From positions 1 to 50,478 of IMG/VR virus record IMGVR_UViG_3300013093_002068: 50,478 nt of DNA; one strand, given 5' to 3'. A program made the translations under genes and the position numbers. Origin of the DNA: a virus. The notes beneath the pieces are model-generated. The model saw only the letters and a list, made by a program, of their open reading frames with translations. It was not told where the DNA came from and searched no databases. This document shows positions 1 to 8,328 of this stretch, piece by piece (position 1 is the first letter of the stretch; each line of letters opens with the position of its first letter).

Positions 1-3000
1 ATATGTACCAGGGGCGCCTCCCCAAACACCGCCAGTGTCTGTGATAGTTATAGTAACAGGAGCACCTTGTATAGATACAGAATCACCAGTTAAACTTCCA
101 GGTAGTGTTAGGGTACCATCTGTGTTAAATTGCCAAACTTGTTGAGGAGTTCCTGCTTCGATATAAACACCAGCTAGACTGTTTATTAATCCTAGTGCTT
201 GGTAGTTTGTGTTTGGTATAAAGATATTACTGCTTGTTGTACCAATGTTGATAGCACCACCAATTTTAGTTCCAGGATACGCTGTTGTCTGAACTGAACT
301 GTCTGGGAATGTTAGACTACCATCTGCGCCAAAGGTCCAAGCCTTAGTTCCTACATCAGTGGCAGCATTTGATCTGATAACCACCTGTCCATGCGATCCT
401 ACTTTTAGATTAGTATCTGTGGTTTCTAAATAGCTATCATATGGCAATGCTAGGACACCACTAGTTCTAAATATCCAATTATTGCCGTTATTGCTTCTTA
501 AAGTATAACCATTACTATCAGTATAAAAACCACGACCGCTTGCATCACGCAGGTCAATGTATTGCGTTACGCTGTTGTCAGTAGCAAATTTGTAAGGTGT
601 TCCAACATCCAACTTACTACCGTTAGGGAATGTTGTGCTACCATCTAAGCCAAATGTCCATGTATGGAAAACTGTTCCGCTGTTGTTCGCACTAGTTTGA
701 ACATAGGCACCATCATCTTGTACAAACACTACCTGGTATCCGGAATTATTAGCTATCGATACTCCTTGTCCGGGATAACCAGCTACAAGTTCTAATCCAT
801 AACTACCTGTATTGGTATTTGAAATATATGAGGGGATATATAAGTTTCCAGAACTATCTAGTGAAACTGCATAACTGTTGTTGACCAGTGTTGATGTAGT
901 AGCAGAACCACCACTGCCTGAGACTTGTGAACCGTTAACTAATAATGTGTTTGTAGCTGTGTCAACTGTTAATGGAACATTGCCAACATAGATTGTGTTT
1001 GTACTTACATACAAGCTCTTCCATTGATGGCTTGGACTGCCTAGATCGTAAGTTGAATCTAAGTTGGGAATGATGTCGCGATCAATCGCAGATAGGTCTA
1101 TAGAGTTTGTACCTGTTTGACCTTCATACGCGGTATGCTGTATAGTTCCGTCTGGAAAATGTATTGAGCCATCGCCATCAACGTTAAAGTTAAAGAAGTT
1201 TGTACCAACTGAATCTCCAGGTAACGTTGTTCGTCCGCCAACATGTAATGTTACAGCCTGACCATCATTAGTTAACGATGCAACCGTTCCTGTCCATGCT
1301 GTAGTTTGTAAGCTACCATCGGCAAATGTAATACTTGCTGTTGAGTTTGCTAGAACAAGTGTGCCTGCTTTAATCGTAGCATATTGTGTTCCGTGGAATT
1401 GACTTTGTGAACCATCAAATCCGCCGTTACTATAAAATTCAAACCACTGTGTATCGTGTGCTAATATGATAGTAGCTGTAGCATTTGAATTAACTGTGTT
1501 GTTGTAATAATCGAACTGGATGCCGATATCTTTAGCATCATCAAAAGTCCAATGTCCGCCAGTTGGCTGATGTAGCTCTAATATATTAGTTGTAGTTGTA
1601 GCGTTGGCCGCATAGTTGTTAGTTACGGTGCTGTTAAATGTAACTTGTCCGTAGAATACAGTATGTCTGTAGGGATTAAATGCTGTTGGTTGTACAGTAC
1701 TATCAGGGAATACTATTGTGCCGTCATTATTAAAAGTCCAGAAGTTACCCTGGCTGTTAATTCTTATTGGGTTTGTACTTTGGATCAGTGCTCCTTGACC
1801 ATCTAATCCGTTAGGAAGGTTTAGATATCCGTCTGGTCCAATTGAAATTGAGTAAACACCGTTATTGATGCTAGCAGTTGATACAGCGGCTAGATCTGGA
1901 ATACCTGTGATGTTGCTCCATGCAACAGTTCCTGTGAACGCTGTGAATTGCTCAGTATAGTCTGGGAATCTTATAGCACCATACTTATGGAATGTAAATG
2001 TCTGTATAGGACCCTGTGTTCCTAATGCAATATTAGGATTACCATTGACTTCATAGTCAACTTCATTTACTACTGTTATTGTTTGTACAGGAGAATTTGG
2101 AAAATTAGTACGATCAACAAACGCATATTGCGGATTGATCATCGGTAACGACAACACCGTGCCTGCTACCTGTTGTTGCTGACTTACTGGAAATAATGTA
2201 GGTACTGTGATGGTCGATGCTGCGGGAGTGTAAATTGCATTTTGAACGATTCTTATAGCACTTAGTTGACCAAAGAATAGCGAATTATAAGTCTTACCTA
2301 TTAGAGAAGTTACTCCGCTATAGTTGAACGAATCAACTTGTACTCCGCTAGTCGATGGATTGCCATCCAACCATGCCATTTCATTTCCACTGTTATCACG
2401 GGCCACAGCAAAATGATGCCATCCGCCGCTGGTCGCTGCGCCTATAGTAAATGATTTCTGTCCTACACCTGCACAGTCAACAACTATGGTATCGTTGTTT
2501 GCAAATACCAAGCTCAGTCCGCCGCTACTGGTTGTGGTTCCAAGTGCTGGTTGTGGTGCTAAGAAGTTGTCAAAATAAACCCAACCTTCGATTGTAAATG
2601 CTCCTGTGCCGAATGTAACACCAGGACTCATTGTAACATAGTTTGTAGTCGTAGTTCCTGTAGGAAAATTATATGAACCTGCGGTACCAGTTACTTCTAA
2701 AATCATTCCTGTACCAAATGCTTGGATCTTTGGACCAAAAGCAGGAGGTGTGGGTAATGTTAAATTACCCGAAGTATCAAAAGTCCATGCCGCATAACTA
2801 CCGCCTGCATCGAGTGTTATAGGACTCGCTGATTGTAATAGTGAGTTATTGGTATAACTGGTTGGAAGGCTAATATTACCGTTATTAGCTAGGTTAAGCG
2901 AGTATGATCCATTTACTAAAGTATTAGTATCAGACCATGTCAGTATACCTGCGCCGTTGTCTACCAATACTTGTCCTAGCTGACCGTGTGTAGCAGGAAA

Positions 3001-3543
3001 TCTGTATTGCGGAAATGACACAACCCCATCAGCTGATAGATTTACGACTGCTGTGCCGCTTGTTAATTCCCAACCATTGGCTGCGCTTCCACCGCCAGTT
3101 GCTGTGTTGTTTGCACTGATCACACCTGTAGTTGAGTTAATGGTGATAGTGGTTCCGTCAACTTTGACTCCGCCTAATTCAGTTGTGCTGGCGATAGGAA
3201 TAGAGAGGTTGGCCGGATTTGTATCGACCCATACACCTTCAAAATATGTATAAGTGCGTCCGCCTACTGTATCATACCATAAGGTTGTAGTGCTTGCAGG
3301 AATTGGAGCAGTTGCACTTTGGATAATGTTTCCGTTTCCTGATCCTGACCCAGTCGCTGATATAATAACATTGCCAGTTGATGTGCTAATGTGGATCCCT
3401 GACCCAGCGATAATAGTGTTAACACCACCGCTTGATGTGCTCAGAAACCCAAAGTTTGCATTAATTTTGGTAAATGCTGTGCGTAGGGTATCGCCGTCAC
3501 CTTTGTTTGGGCTAGAGCCTGTGTTGATGTATAAAATGGTCAT
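1..3543 (-). CDS. Large repetitive tail-fibre/adhesin-like virion protein (partial)
   Basis: The frame is open from the ATG at 3543 to the window edge (1,181 codons, no stop), so the C terminus lies outside. The protein is rich in T, S, G, N and V. At least eight units carry the pattern W-x-F-x2-DG-x-[LI]-x-[FL]-P, for example WTFGADGSLTFPDSSVQTTA near nt 285-345. Residues about 290-440 resemble a LamG/concanavalin-A-like jelly roll (GAFTIEGWVYF, then GGWHHFAVARD, then FFGQLSAIRI), a fold used for glycan binding. Size, composition and repeats fit a phage tail fibre or other adhesin that contacts the host surface. The start overlaps the stop of the upstream 98-residue gene (TAATG), so the two are probably translationally coupled. 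The exact place in the virion is not shown. Confidence 0.8.
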   Translation of the reverse strand, partial: MTILYINTGSSPNKGDGDTLRTAFTKINANFGFLSTSSGGVNTIIAGSGIHISTSTGNVIISATGSGSGNGNIIQSATAPIPASTTTLWYDTVGGRTYTYFEGVWVDTNPANLSIPIASTTELGGVKVDGTTITINSTTGVISANNTATGGGSAANGWELTSGTAVVNLSADGVVSFPQYRFPATHGQLGQVLVDNGAGILTWSDTNTLVNGSYSLNLANNGNISLPTSYTNNSLLQSASPITLDAGGSYAAWTFDTSGNLTLPTPPAFGPKIQAFGTGMILEVTGTAGSYNFPTGTTTTNYVTMSPGVTFGTGAFTIEGWVYFDNFLAPQPALGTTTSSGGLSLVFANNDTIVVDCAGVGQKSFTIGAATSGGWHHFAVARDNSGNEMAWLDGNPSTSGVQVDSFNYSGVTSLIGKTYNSLFFGQLSAIRIVQNAIYTPAASTITVPTLFPVSQQQQVAGTVLSLPMINPQYAFVDRTNFPNSPVQTITVVNEVDYEVNGNPNIALGTQGPIQTFTFHKYGAIRFPDYTEQFTAFTGTVAWSNITGIPDLAAVSTASINNGVYSISIGPDGYLNLPNGLDGQGALIQSTNPIRINSQGNFWTFNNDGTIVFPDSTVQPTAFNPYRHTVFYGQVTFNSTVTNNYAANATTTTNILELHQPTGGHWTFDDAKDIGIQFDYYNNTVNSNATATIILAHDTQWFEFYSNGGFDGSQSQFHGTQYATIKAGTLVLANSTASITFADGSLQTTAWTGTVASLTNDGQAVTLHVGGRTTLPGDSVGTNFFNFNVDGDGSIHFPDGTIQHTAYEGQTGTNSIDLSAIDRDIIPNLDSTYDLGSPSHQWKSLYVSTNTIYVGNVPLTVDTATNTLLVNGSQVSGSGGSATTSTLVNNSYAVSLDSSGNLYIPSYISNTNTGSYGLELVAGYPGQGVSIANNSGYQVVFVQDDGAYVQTSANNSGTVFHTWTFGLDGSTTFPNGSKLDVGTPYKFATDNSVTQYIDLRDASGRGFYTDSNGYTLRSNNGNNWIFRTSGVLALPYDSYLETTDTNLKVGSHGQVVIRSNAATDVGTKAWTFGADGSLTFPDSSVQTTAYPGTKIGGAINIGTTSSNIFIPNTNYQALGLINSLAGVYIEAGTPQQVWQFNTDGTLTLPGSLTGDSVSIQGAPVTITITDTGGVWGGAPGTY

Positions 3544-3839
3544 TATCTAATTCCTGCTAATCTTTTGATGTCAGTTAAAGTGTCTTGTTGAGCGTTAACC
3601 GTTATAGGTTCCTCTATTTCAATAATAGGGTCTTTAGGCTCTAACTTGCGAGCTTCTGCTTCTAGTTGTGCTTCTAACATCTGTTCAATATTCATTCCTT
3701 GTTGAACAGGTGCGATTAAACTTTTTAAAAATCCAGACGGTTTATTAAGATTTTCTTGTTGGATAGGTTCGGATCTGGCCTGTTTCAGCGCAGATGCACT
3801 TGATGCAACTTCCTGTAGAGATCGTTTAGTCGGGTTCAT
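3543..3839 (-). CDS. Small hypothetical protein upstream of the tail fibre
   Basis: 98 residues, not recognised. The sequence is hydrophilic and predicted helical, with an acidic middle (EQMLEAQLEAEARKLEPKD) and no membrane segment or cysteine. It shares a TAATG stop/start junction with the tail-fibre gene, so it may be a chaperone, assembly factor or small virion component for that fibre; this is inference from position. The ATG at 3839 lies 5 nt downstream of a late-type octamer, which supports this start. Confidence 0.65.
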   Translation of the reverse strand: MNPTKRSLQEVASSASALKQARSEPIQQENLNKPSGFLKSLIAPVQQGMNIEQMLEAQLEAEARKLEPKDPIIEIEEPITVNAQQDTLTDIKRLAGIR

Positions 3840-3844
3840 ACTGC

Positions 3845-3852
3845 TATTTAGT
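3845..3852 (-). promoter_or_regulatory. T4-type late promoter octamer (ACTAAATA), 5 nt before ATG
   Basis: The octamer ACTAAATA reads leftward and ends 5 nt before the ATG at 3839. It keeps the TAAATA core of the T4 late element TATAAATA. The spacing would place transcription initiation at the start codon. Confidence 0.5.
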
Positions 3853-3872
3853 TTGCCGTTTTATACTCCGAA

Positions 3873-3880
3873 TGTAAATA
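3873..3880 (+). promoter_or_regulatory. T4-type late promoter octamer (TGTAAATA), 4 nt before ATG
   Basis: TGTAAATA reads rightward, with four bases (CCCG) before the ATG at 3885. With the leftward element at 3845-3852 it forms a compact divergent pair. No Shine-Dalgarno sequence lies between octamer and ATG. Confidence 0.5.
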
Positions 3881-3884
3881 CCCG

Positions 3885-4172
3885 ATGCTATTACAAATAT
3901 TTCAAATAACACAAGAGCATTCACGGCCTAGCAAAAACGGAAAGCTACATTCCTATGTTAGAAGCCACAATGTAGCATTACTGAAGTGTGATTGTTGCGG
4001 TAGGGAATTTGAAAGGAGAGTCAGTCAGATGGATCCAAGACGACTAACTAACGAGCATGTACATGTATGCCCTAGTTGTCCTAGCAAACGGTTCGCACAA
4101 ACTAAAGGAATTGAGAGTAGAAGATTCTGGAATACTACTGTCGACCTTGATCAAGGGCTAGATTCTCTTTGA
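3885..4172 (+). CDS. Small zinc-ribbon-like protein
   Basis: 95 residues with two CxxC pairs (CDCCGREF near residue 35 and CPSCPSKRF near residue 62) separated by a basic stretch. This fits a treble-clef or zinc-ribbon fold that binds nucleic acid. The N-terminal part (RPSKNGKLHSYVRSHNVALLKC) is also basic. The last 38 nt overlap the 3' end of the convergent epimerase gene. No enzymatic motif is visible. It could be a degenerate HNH-type or regulatory zinc protein. Confidence 0.65.
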   Translation: MLLQIFQITQEHSRPSKNGKLHSYVRSHNVALLKCDCCGREFERRVSQMDPRRLTNEHVHVCPSCPSKRFAQTKGIESRRFWNTTVDLDQGLDSL

Positions 4173-4956
4173 TCCAATCTAGCAGTTGATATTCTGGTGT
4201 CCAGTTAATAAATTTTCGAGTATTGTATGCGTTAGCTCTTGTTGACGATGCATATCCAGGTAGCTCAGGTTCTGTCGTATATTCGCAATTAAATGCTTTG
4301 ACAATATCTATTAGTTTTACATTTACTCCTGTGCCAATATCTAATACTCGATTCAAGGGCTTTTCTAAACAACAGGCTAGTATAGCACGGCAAGTATCTT
4401 TAACATGGATAAAATCTCTGCTTTGATTTCCCGTGCCTCTTAACAATAACGGTTCGCCTTTTTTGTACTGATCTAGCCAACGACTGATAACCAGTCCGCT
4501 AGGATCATCTTCTCCGTAGTTTGTAAAGATACGCAGGATAGTGTATTCTAGATTACGGCTACGACTGTACATCTGTATGCTTTGCTCGCCAGCATACTTT
4601 GTCCAACTGTAGGGATTTAGGGGGCCGTCACCGTTGCCATATACTGAACTAGAGCTAGCAAAAATTAAGTGTTTATGTTGTTCTGCACAAATACGAGCGA
4701 TTTGATCTGTAACACCTATGTTATTATCTCTGTAGTGATCTGCATTTGCCCAGCTTGCGGGTATTCTAGGAGTGGCGGCTAAGTGTACTACAATATCACA
4801 ATCCGCTAATTTCTCTTGAAACGGAGTTATATCTTTGAGCAGATCCTCGCCGTCTAAACGATCAATTCCGACCCAAAACATTCCAAGACTGTCTAATAAT
4901 TTGGTAAAATTGCTACCAATCCAACCGCGGTGTCCTGTAATTAAAACCTTGTTCAT
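4135..4956 (-). CDS. NAD-dependent sugar epimerase/dehydratase (extended SDR)
   Basis: 273 residues. The N-terminal nucleotide-binding signature TGHRGWIG (residues 7-14), VVHLAATPR, a serine cluster followed by VYG, and the catalytic YSWTK pair identify an extended short-chain dehydrogenase acting on nucleotide sugars. The family interconverts or dehydrates NDP-hexoses through a bound NAD(P). It is slightly short for UDP-glucose epimerases but has the later RDFIHVKD motif. The start is preceded by AAGGACG at normal Shine-Dalgarno distance. Likely role: supply of a sugar for glycans. The substrate cannot be read from sequence. Confidence 0.85.
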   Translation of the reverse strand: MNKVLITGHRGWIGSNFTKLLDSLGMFWVGIDRLDGEDLLKDITPFQEKLADCDIVVHLAATPRIPASWANADHYRDNNIGVTDQIARICAEQHKHLIFASSSSVYGNGDGPLNPYSWTKYAGEQSIQMYSRSRNLEYTILRIFTNYGEDDPSGLVISRWLDQYKKGEPLLLRGTGNQSRDFIHVKDTCRAILACCLEKPLNRVLDIGTGVNVKLIDIVKAFNCEYTTEPELPGYASSTRANAYNTRKFINWTPEYQLLDWIKENLALDQGRQ

Positions 4957-4977
4957 TTAGCGTCCTTGTGTTATAAT
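4949..4977 (+). promoter_or_regulatory. Sigma-70-type promoter upstream of the HNH gene
   Basis: TTGTTC (4949-4954), a 17-nt spacer and TATAAT (4972-4977) preceded by TG (extended -10). It would start transcription near 4984, about 30 nt before the HNH ATG. A late octamer lies just downstream, so this gene may be expressed both early and late. Confidence 0.55.
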
Positions 4978-4998
4978 TATCACTGTTATCCACGCACT

Positions 4999-5006
4999 TA
5001 TAAATA
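4999..5006 (+). promoter_or_regulatory. Consensus T4 late promoter TATAAATA before the HNH gene
   Basis: Exact TATAAATA, 7 nt before the ATG at 5014. It also supports choosing the ATG at 5014 rather than the upstream in-frame ATG at 4966, because the promoter lies between the two. Confidence 0.6.
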
Positions 5007-5013
5007 TGTGATT

Positions 5014-5523
5014 ATGTCAGACGTTCTACTTTTAAATTCAGACGCAAGTCCAGTTTCATATTTGCCATTGAGTGTTATCGATTGGCAAGAAGCTATTCGT
5101 TACATGGTCCTTGACAAGGTTTCCGTGTTAGAGTGGCACGATGATTGGATTGTGCGTTCCGCAAAATGGGAAACTCGTGTTCCTGCTATTATCATGTTGA
5201 AAGAATTTACCAAAAAGAAAGGGTATATTCGTTACAGTAAGATGAATGTGTTCTTGCGAGATGATTTTAAATGTCAGTACTGTGGTTGCGAAGTAAATCG
5301 CCGCACAGCTACACTTGACCACGTACACCCTGTAAGCCATGGTGGTAAGTCAACTTGGGAAAACAGCTCTTGCGCTTGCTCTAAATGTAATAGTGCCAAG
5401 GGCAACAACAAAAAGATTAAGCCTAAGCGTATGCCTTATAAGCCTACATATTGGGAATTAGTTGAAAAGCGTAAGAGAATGAAGTTTGACCTACGCCACC
5501 CTAGCTGGGCTATGTACTTGTAA
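5014..5523 (+). CDS. HNH endonuclease family protein
   Basis: 169 residues from the ATG at 5014 (MSDVLLLNSD). The C-terminal half holds the zinc/HNH module: CQYCGCEVNRR, then the metal-binding LDHVHPVSHGG, then the second zinc pair CACSKCNSAKGN. Such free-standing HNH nucleases are common in phages and act in DNA cleavage, packaging or homing; the job here is unknown. The N-terminal part (SDASPVSYLPLSVIDW) matches the conserved N terminus of the phage/bacterial HNH type that begins NASYEPL. The stop abuts the stop of the convergent IF-1 gene. Confidence 0.85.
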   Translation: MSDVLLLNSDASPVSYLPLSVIDWQEAIRYMVLDKVSVLEWHDDWIVRSAKWETRVPAIIMLKEFTKKKGYIRYSKMNVFLRDDFKCQYCGCEVNRRTATLDHVHPVSHGGKSTWENSSCACSKCNSAKGNNKKIKPKRMPYKPTYWELVEKRKRMKFDLRHPSWAMYL

Positions 5524-5742
5524 TCATTTATATCTATAAGTGACTCGACCTCTGGTCAAATCGTAAGTACTAACTTCTAATTTTACTTTGTCGCCAAGCA
5601 GGATTTGAATCCTGTTTTGGCGCATTCTGCCTGATATCACACATAGTGGTGAATAGTTTTCGTTAACTCGAACACGGAACATCGCATTGGGTAGAACCTC
5701 TTCTACCTCGCCGTCAAATTCAAGTAGATCATCTTTTGCCAT
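5524..5742 (-). CDS. infA: Translation initiation factor IF-1
   Basis: 72 residues, the same length as bacterial IF-1, with the whole S1-like OB fold: MAKDD start, LPNAMFRV (residues 17-24), VISGRMRQNRIQILLGDKV (about 35-53) and YDLTRGRVTYR at the end. By eye about half the positions match remembered E. coli IF-1. IF-1 binds the ribosomal A site and works with IF-2 and IF-3 during initiation. It lies just downstream of an 80-residue gene and the DNA ligase in one leftward unit. The SGRMRQNRI loop that contacts 16S rRNA is kept, so it is probably active. A phage copy could bias host initiation towards phage messages. Confidence 0.92.
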   Translation of the reverse strand: MAKDDLLEFDGEVEEVLPNAMFRVRVNENYSPLCVISGRMRQNRIQILLGDKVKLEVSTYDLTRGRVTYRYK

Positions 5743-5745
5743 TTT

Positions 5746-5988
5746 TTACTTTACATCTCCTTTCAAAGTTCTTAAGACAATATCTTTAGCTCGTCTATCA
5801 AGATCTGCTTCTTCTGCTTCTATCATTTTATAACCTATAATGGTCATATACTCTGCTAGGGCCTTTTGCCCTTCTTCAGTCCAATGACAGTATTGTGCAC
5901 CTACTGTGCTACGATAAAAATAGTGGCTGTTACGCATTAACTCCGCGATGCCGCCGTACATTAATTCTTTAACAGCCCGTCTATCCAT
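5746..5988 (-). CDS. Small hypothetical protein between ligase and IF-1
   Basis: 80 residues starting MDRRAVKELMYGG. A longer open frame extends upstream, but it would run 200 nt into the ligase gene. The ATG at 5988 sits one base after the ligase stop (TAAAATG) and has GGTGAAA upstream, so it is preferred. The protein is mixed charged and helical with an aromatic centre (NSHYFYRS, YCHWTEEGQKALAEYMTIIGYK). It resembles small winged-helix or phage 'YxHxTxxG' proteins only loosely. Function unknown; probably co-expressed with ligase and IF-1. Confidence 0.6.
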   Translation of the reverse strand: MDRRAVKELMYGGIAELMRNSHYFYRSTVGAQYCHWTEEGQKALAEYMTIIGYKMIEAEEADLDRRAKDIVLRTLKGDVK

Positions 5989-5989
5989 T

Positions 5990-7279
5990 TTATATTTTTT
6001 CACCTTGTCTAAACCCGCGGAACCGTAAAAAGCGAGGGAACCGTAGCGAGTAGATGTCTTCACTATCTTGGCTCCTAGTAGCCGCATCCGCTCTGACTTC
6101 GACCACCTGGCCCACCACTGCTTCCTTATCTGTCCAAAACTCATCGCGATCAGCGTCACTAAAGCCGGAACCAACATTAACAACAATTCGTTTGCCGTCA
6201 TCTACACCCTCGCATACTAATGCACCTAGTTTACCCTCATTACGGCCTGTACCTTCTTCTACGGCTGTAACAGTTAGTGATACTTCAATAAATGGTTTTT
6301 GTTTGAGCCAGCTGGTGCTACGCTTACATTCATAAGGAGCATCTGGCACTTTGATCATGATACCTTCGTAGCCGGCGTCAATAGCGTCTTTGTTAAATTG
6401 CTTAAACTCAAGCTCGCCTACATAACCGTCTAGGTCGATTTCTTTTTGTGGAATAATATCAATATGGCCGCACTTGTCAAATATGGGCTTAAGAGTTCTT
6501 AGCAAAGTACTACGGCGCTTTTGGCCCATAACACTTTTGCCTTTCTTGAATTCGCTTAGTGGAAGGATGTCAAACAGCATCAAGCGAGCATCGCCTGCTT
6601 GTACATCATCTTTGCGATGTACCTGTTTCATTAGATCTTGGAATGATTTGGAAACTACTTCTCCGTCAAGAACATACGATCTGCCCAAGTCATCGATATT
6701 AGCCAAAAGGCTATCTGATATGTGGCTAAAGTTTTCCAATACTTTGCCATTTCTTGTGTACTGTACAACGGTACGAGCTTCAAAGTCAACGACGGTGATG
6801 CATCGTACTCCGTCCAACTTTGGCTCAAGGAGTCGTACACCGTTAATTTTCTTTTCATGATTGGCTCCATCGTGTGCCAACATACATTCAAATACAGGCA
6901 CAGCGTTCTTCTTAACCTTATTTACGGTCTTTTCGCTAACACCGCAACGTAAGTCTTTGATTAGAATACGGCGATACCAGTCATTCCACTGTACTTGTGT
7001 GCTTGCAGAAAGTGCTAGTTCAATCGCATTTTTAGCATCATCGCCCGTAAGTTTGCGAGTGCTTAACAAGTGGCACAATTCTTTAAATGCCGCCCAGGGC
7101 AGTCCCTGTCCATCAGGCCCCCCATGCTTAGGAACCTTCTTAACTCCGAATGTGATATAGGGGCTAAGGGATAATTCAAAACCTTCAAATAATTCTACGT
7201 TGTCTTTTTCACGCTCAATAATTGCTTCTTTGGCGAGACGTGAATTATCTGCTTCAAGTTCTTGGATAATGCTGTACAT
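5990..7279 (-). CDS. ATP-dependent DNA ligase, T4 gp30-like
   Basis: 429 residues. Motif I, EPKLDGVR, puts the adenylated lysine at residue 154. DGEVV (205-209) is motif III, YEGIMIK motif IV, and WLKQKP motif V, followed by an OB-fold C-terminal domain with GRNEGKLGAL. The N-terminal helical domain (TRKLTGDDAKNAIE, LIKDLRCGVS) is like that of T4 gp30. The enzyme seals nicks in duplex DNA using ATP during phage replication and repair. The ATG at 7279 follows GAAAAGGAC. A near-consensus sigma-70 promoter lies directly upstream, which fits early expression. Confidence 0.93.
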   Translation of the reverse strand: MYSIIQELEADNSRLAKEAIIEREKDNVELFEGFELSLSPYITFGVKKVPKHGGPDGQGLPWAAFKELCHLLSTRKLTGDDAKNAIELALSASTQVQWNDWYRRILIKDLRCGVSEKTVNKVKKNAVPVFECMLAHDGANHEKKINGVRLLEPKLDGVRCITVVDFEARTVVQYTRNGKVLENFSHISDSLLANIDDLGRSYVLDGEVVSKSFQDLMKQVHRKDDVQAGDARLMLFDILPLSEFKKGKSVMGQKRRSTLLRTLKPIFDKCGHIDIIPQKEIDLDGYVGELEFKQFNKDAIDAGYEGIMIKVPDAPYECKRSTSWLKQKPFIEVSLTVTAVEEGTGRNEGKLGALVCEGVDDGKRIVVNVGSGFSDADRDEFWTDKEAVVGQVVEVRADAATRSQDSEDIYSLRFPRFLRFRGFRQGEKI

Positions 7280-7310
7280 TAAGGATGTCCTTTTCTAACT
7301 GTGTTTATAT

Positions 7311-7339
7311 AGTATAACAGGTAATACCACAGTTGTCAA
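7311..7339 (-). promoter_or_regulatory. Sigma-70 promoter for DNA ligase (TTGACA-17-TATACT)
   Basis: Leftward TTGACA (7339-7334), 17-nt spacer, TATACT (7316-7311). The -35 box overlaps the stop codon of the upstream 82-residue gene. Transcription would begin near 7304, 25 nt before the ligase ATG. This is a strong host-polymerase (early) promoter. Confidence 0.85.
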
Positions 7340-7584
7340 GAGATTTGGATAACATGTATTGTTGCGGGTTTATCTAAACCGTTGATTAAGCGTACTTTTC
7401 CTGTAATTTGGGTATCAAATGTCATAGTAAAAGTATTACGAAGTTGGCCCTTGTCGTTAAGCCAATGTATAAAGATTTTGGATTCTGTAGGAGGAACTAG
7501 AATTACACCATCGCCTGCGTCAAATTCTACTTTGGCTTTGGGCTCTAGTTGTATGTTGTGATGTTTAAGAGATTTGTATAGCAT
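7336..7584 (-). CDS. Small β-rich hypothetical protein next to the Fe-S genes
   Basis: 82 residues from the ATG at 7584, which overlaps the stop of the ErpA-like gene as TAATG; the longer in-frame extension would lie inside that gene. The protein begins [15 protein letters not shown] and continues as alternating β-strands (VEFDAGDGVILVPP, NTFTMTFDTQITGKVRLI) with no cysteine. That argues against metal binding by thiols. Function unknown. Coupling to erpA and iscU suggests it is made with them, but a role in cluster assembly is only inference. Confidence 0.6.
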   Translation of the reverse strand: MLYKSLKHHNIQLEPKAKVEFDAGDGVILVPPTESKIFIHWLNDKGQLRNTFTMTFDTQITGKVRLINGLDKPATIHVIQIS

Positions 7585-7913
7585 TATACTGAAAACGATG
7601 AACCGCAACCACATGTAGTTTGGGCGTTTGGATTTTGGATAGTAAAGCTACTGCCCATTAGTTCTTCTTTATAGTCTATTGTAGCGCCTACAAGATATTG
7701 ATAGCTCATAGAATCTACCAAAAGTTTAAATCCAGGCTTGCTTATTTCAAAATCATCATCTGCCTGTTCTTCATCTAAGGTAAAGCCATAACTAAAACCT
7801 GAACAACCGCCACCTTGCACAAACACACGCAGGGAAACAGCAGGATTGTTTTCTTCTGCTAGTATATCAACTATTTTGGCAGTAGCTGACTCAGTTATTG
7901 TTATTGGTTCCAT
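7584..7913 (-). CDS. erpA: A-type iron-sulfur cluster carrier, ErpA/IscA family
   Basis: 109 residues. The three conserved cluster-binding cysteines are present: C37 in GGGCSGF and C101/C103 in [18 protein letters not shown] at the C terminus and [13 protein letters not shown] are more like ErpA than IscA. A-type carriers take [2Fe-2S]/[4Fe-4S] clusters from the IscU scaffold and deliver them to apo-enzymes. It overlaps the end of iscU by 23 nt, so the two are probably co-translated. Likely clients are the nine radical-SAM enzymes in this window, each needing a [4Fe-4S] cluster; this link is inferred. Confidence 0.93.
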   Translation of the reverse strand: MEPITITESATAKIVDILAEENNPAVSLRVFVQGGGCSGFSYGFTLDEEQADDDFEISKPGFKLLVDSMSYQYLVGATIDYKEELMGSSFTIQNPNAQTTCGCGSSFSV

Positions 7914-8283
7914 GTTTTTCTCTATAGTTTTTTATGGCTTCTCTGATAGCATCTTCAGCTAAGATTGAACAGTGGATCTTAACCGGAGGCAAAGCAAGTT
8001 CTTCCGCGATGTCACTGTTCTTAATTTTTTGAGCATCATCAAGCGAGCGGCCCTTAACCCATTCTGTAACGAGACTGCTACTGGCGATTGCACTTCCGCA
8101 TCCGTATGTTTTAAACTTTGCATCAGTAATCACTCCGTCATGTACTTCAATCTGAAGTTTCATTACATCACCGCAGGCAGGAGCACCAACCATACCCGTA
8201 CCTACATCTGGACTGTTTTTGTCCAAACTGCCCACATTACGTGGATTTTCATAGTGATCTATTACTTTGTCCGAATATGCCAT
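7891..8283 (-). CDS. iscU: Iron-sulfur cluster scaffold IscU
   Basis: 130 residues from the ATG at 8283 ([19 protein letters not shown]), which matches the usual IscU N terminus; a TTG four codons upstream is less likely. Cluster ligands C37, C62 and C105 with D39 are all present, as is the LPPVK motif (98-102) recognised by the HscA chaperone. IscU builds clusters from sulfur given by IscS. No iscS, hscA or fdx is seen here, so the phage protein probably plugs into host machinery. Similarity to gamma/betaproteobacterial IscU is high by eye, suggesting capture from such a host. Confidence 0.95.
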   Translation of the reverse strand: MAYSDKVIDHYENPRNVGSLDKNSPDVGTGMVGAPACGDVMKLQIEVHDGVITDAKFKTYGCGSAIASSSLVTEWVKGRSLDDAQKIKNSDIAEELALPPVKIHCSILAEDAIREAIKNYREKHGTNNNN

Positions 8284-8320
8284 ATAAATTCTCAATACAT
8301 CAAAAAAGCATTCTACGAGC

Positions 8321-8328
8321 TATTTATA
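8321..8328 (-). promoter_or_regulatory. Consensus T4 late promoter TATAAATA upstream of iscU
   Basis: Exact TATAAATA reading leftward, 37 nt before the iscU ATG at 8283. Unlike most late octamers here, it leaves room for a short leader. It would drive iscU-erpA and the following gene late in infection. Confidence 0.65.

Noticed and set aside
3053-3550. Two rightward open frames antisense to the tail fibre
   Set aside because: They lie fully inside the long leftward tail-fibre frame and have low-complexity, proline/valine-rich translations typical of antisense shadows.
5746-6201. 151-residue version of the gene before IF-1
   Set aside because: It would overlap the ligase coding sequence by 200 nt; the ATG at 5988, one base after the ligase stop, is a better start.
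6054-7160. Several rightward frames antisense to DNA ligase
   Set aside because: The ligase has all catalytic motifs; the opposite-strand frames have no motif, promoter or ribosome site.
5524-8283. A bacterial chromosome origin for the contig, based on infA, iscU and erpA
   Set aside because: Fibre genes, T4-like ligase, late octamers, tight overlaps and many phage-type small genes on both sides argue for a phage genome with captured host-like genes.
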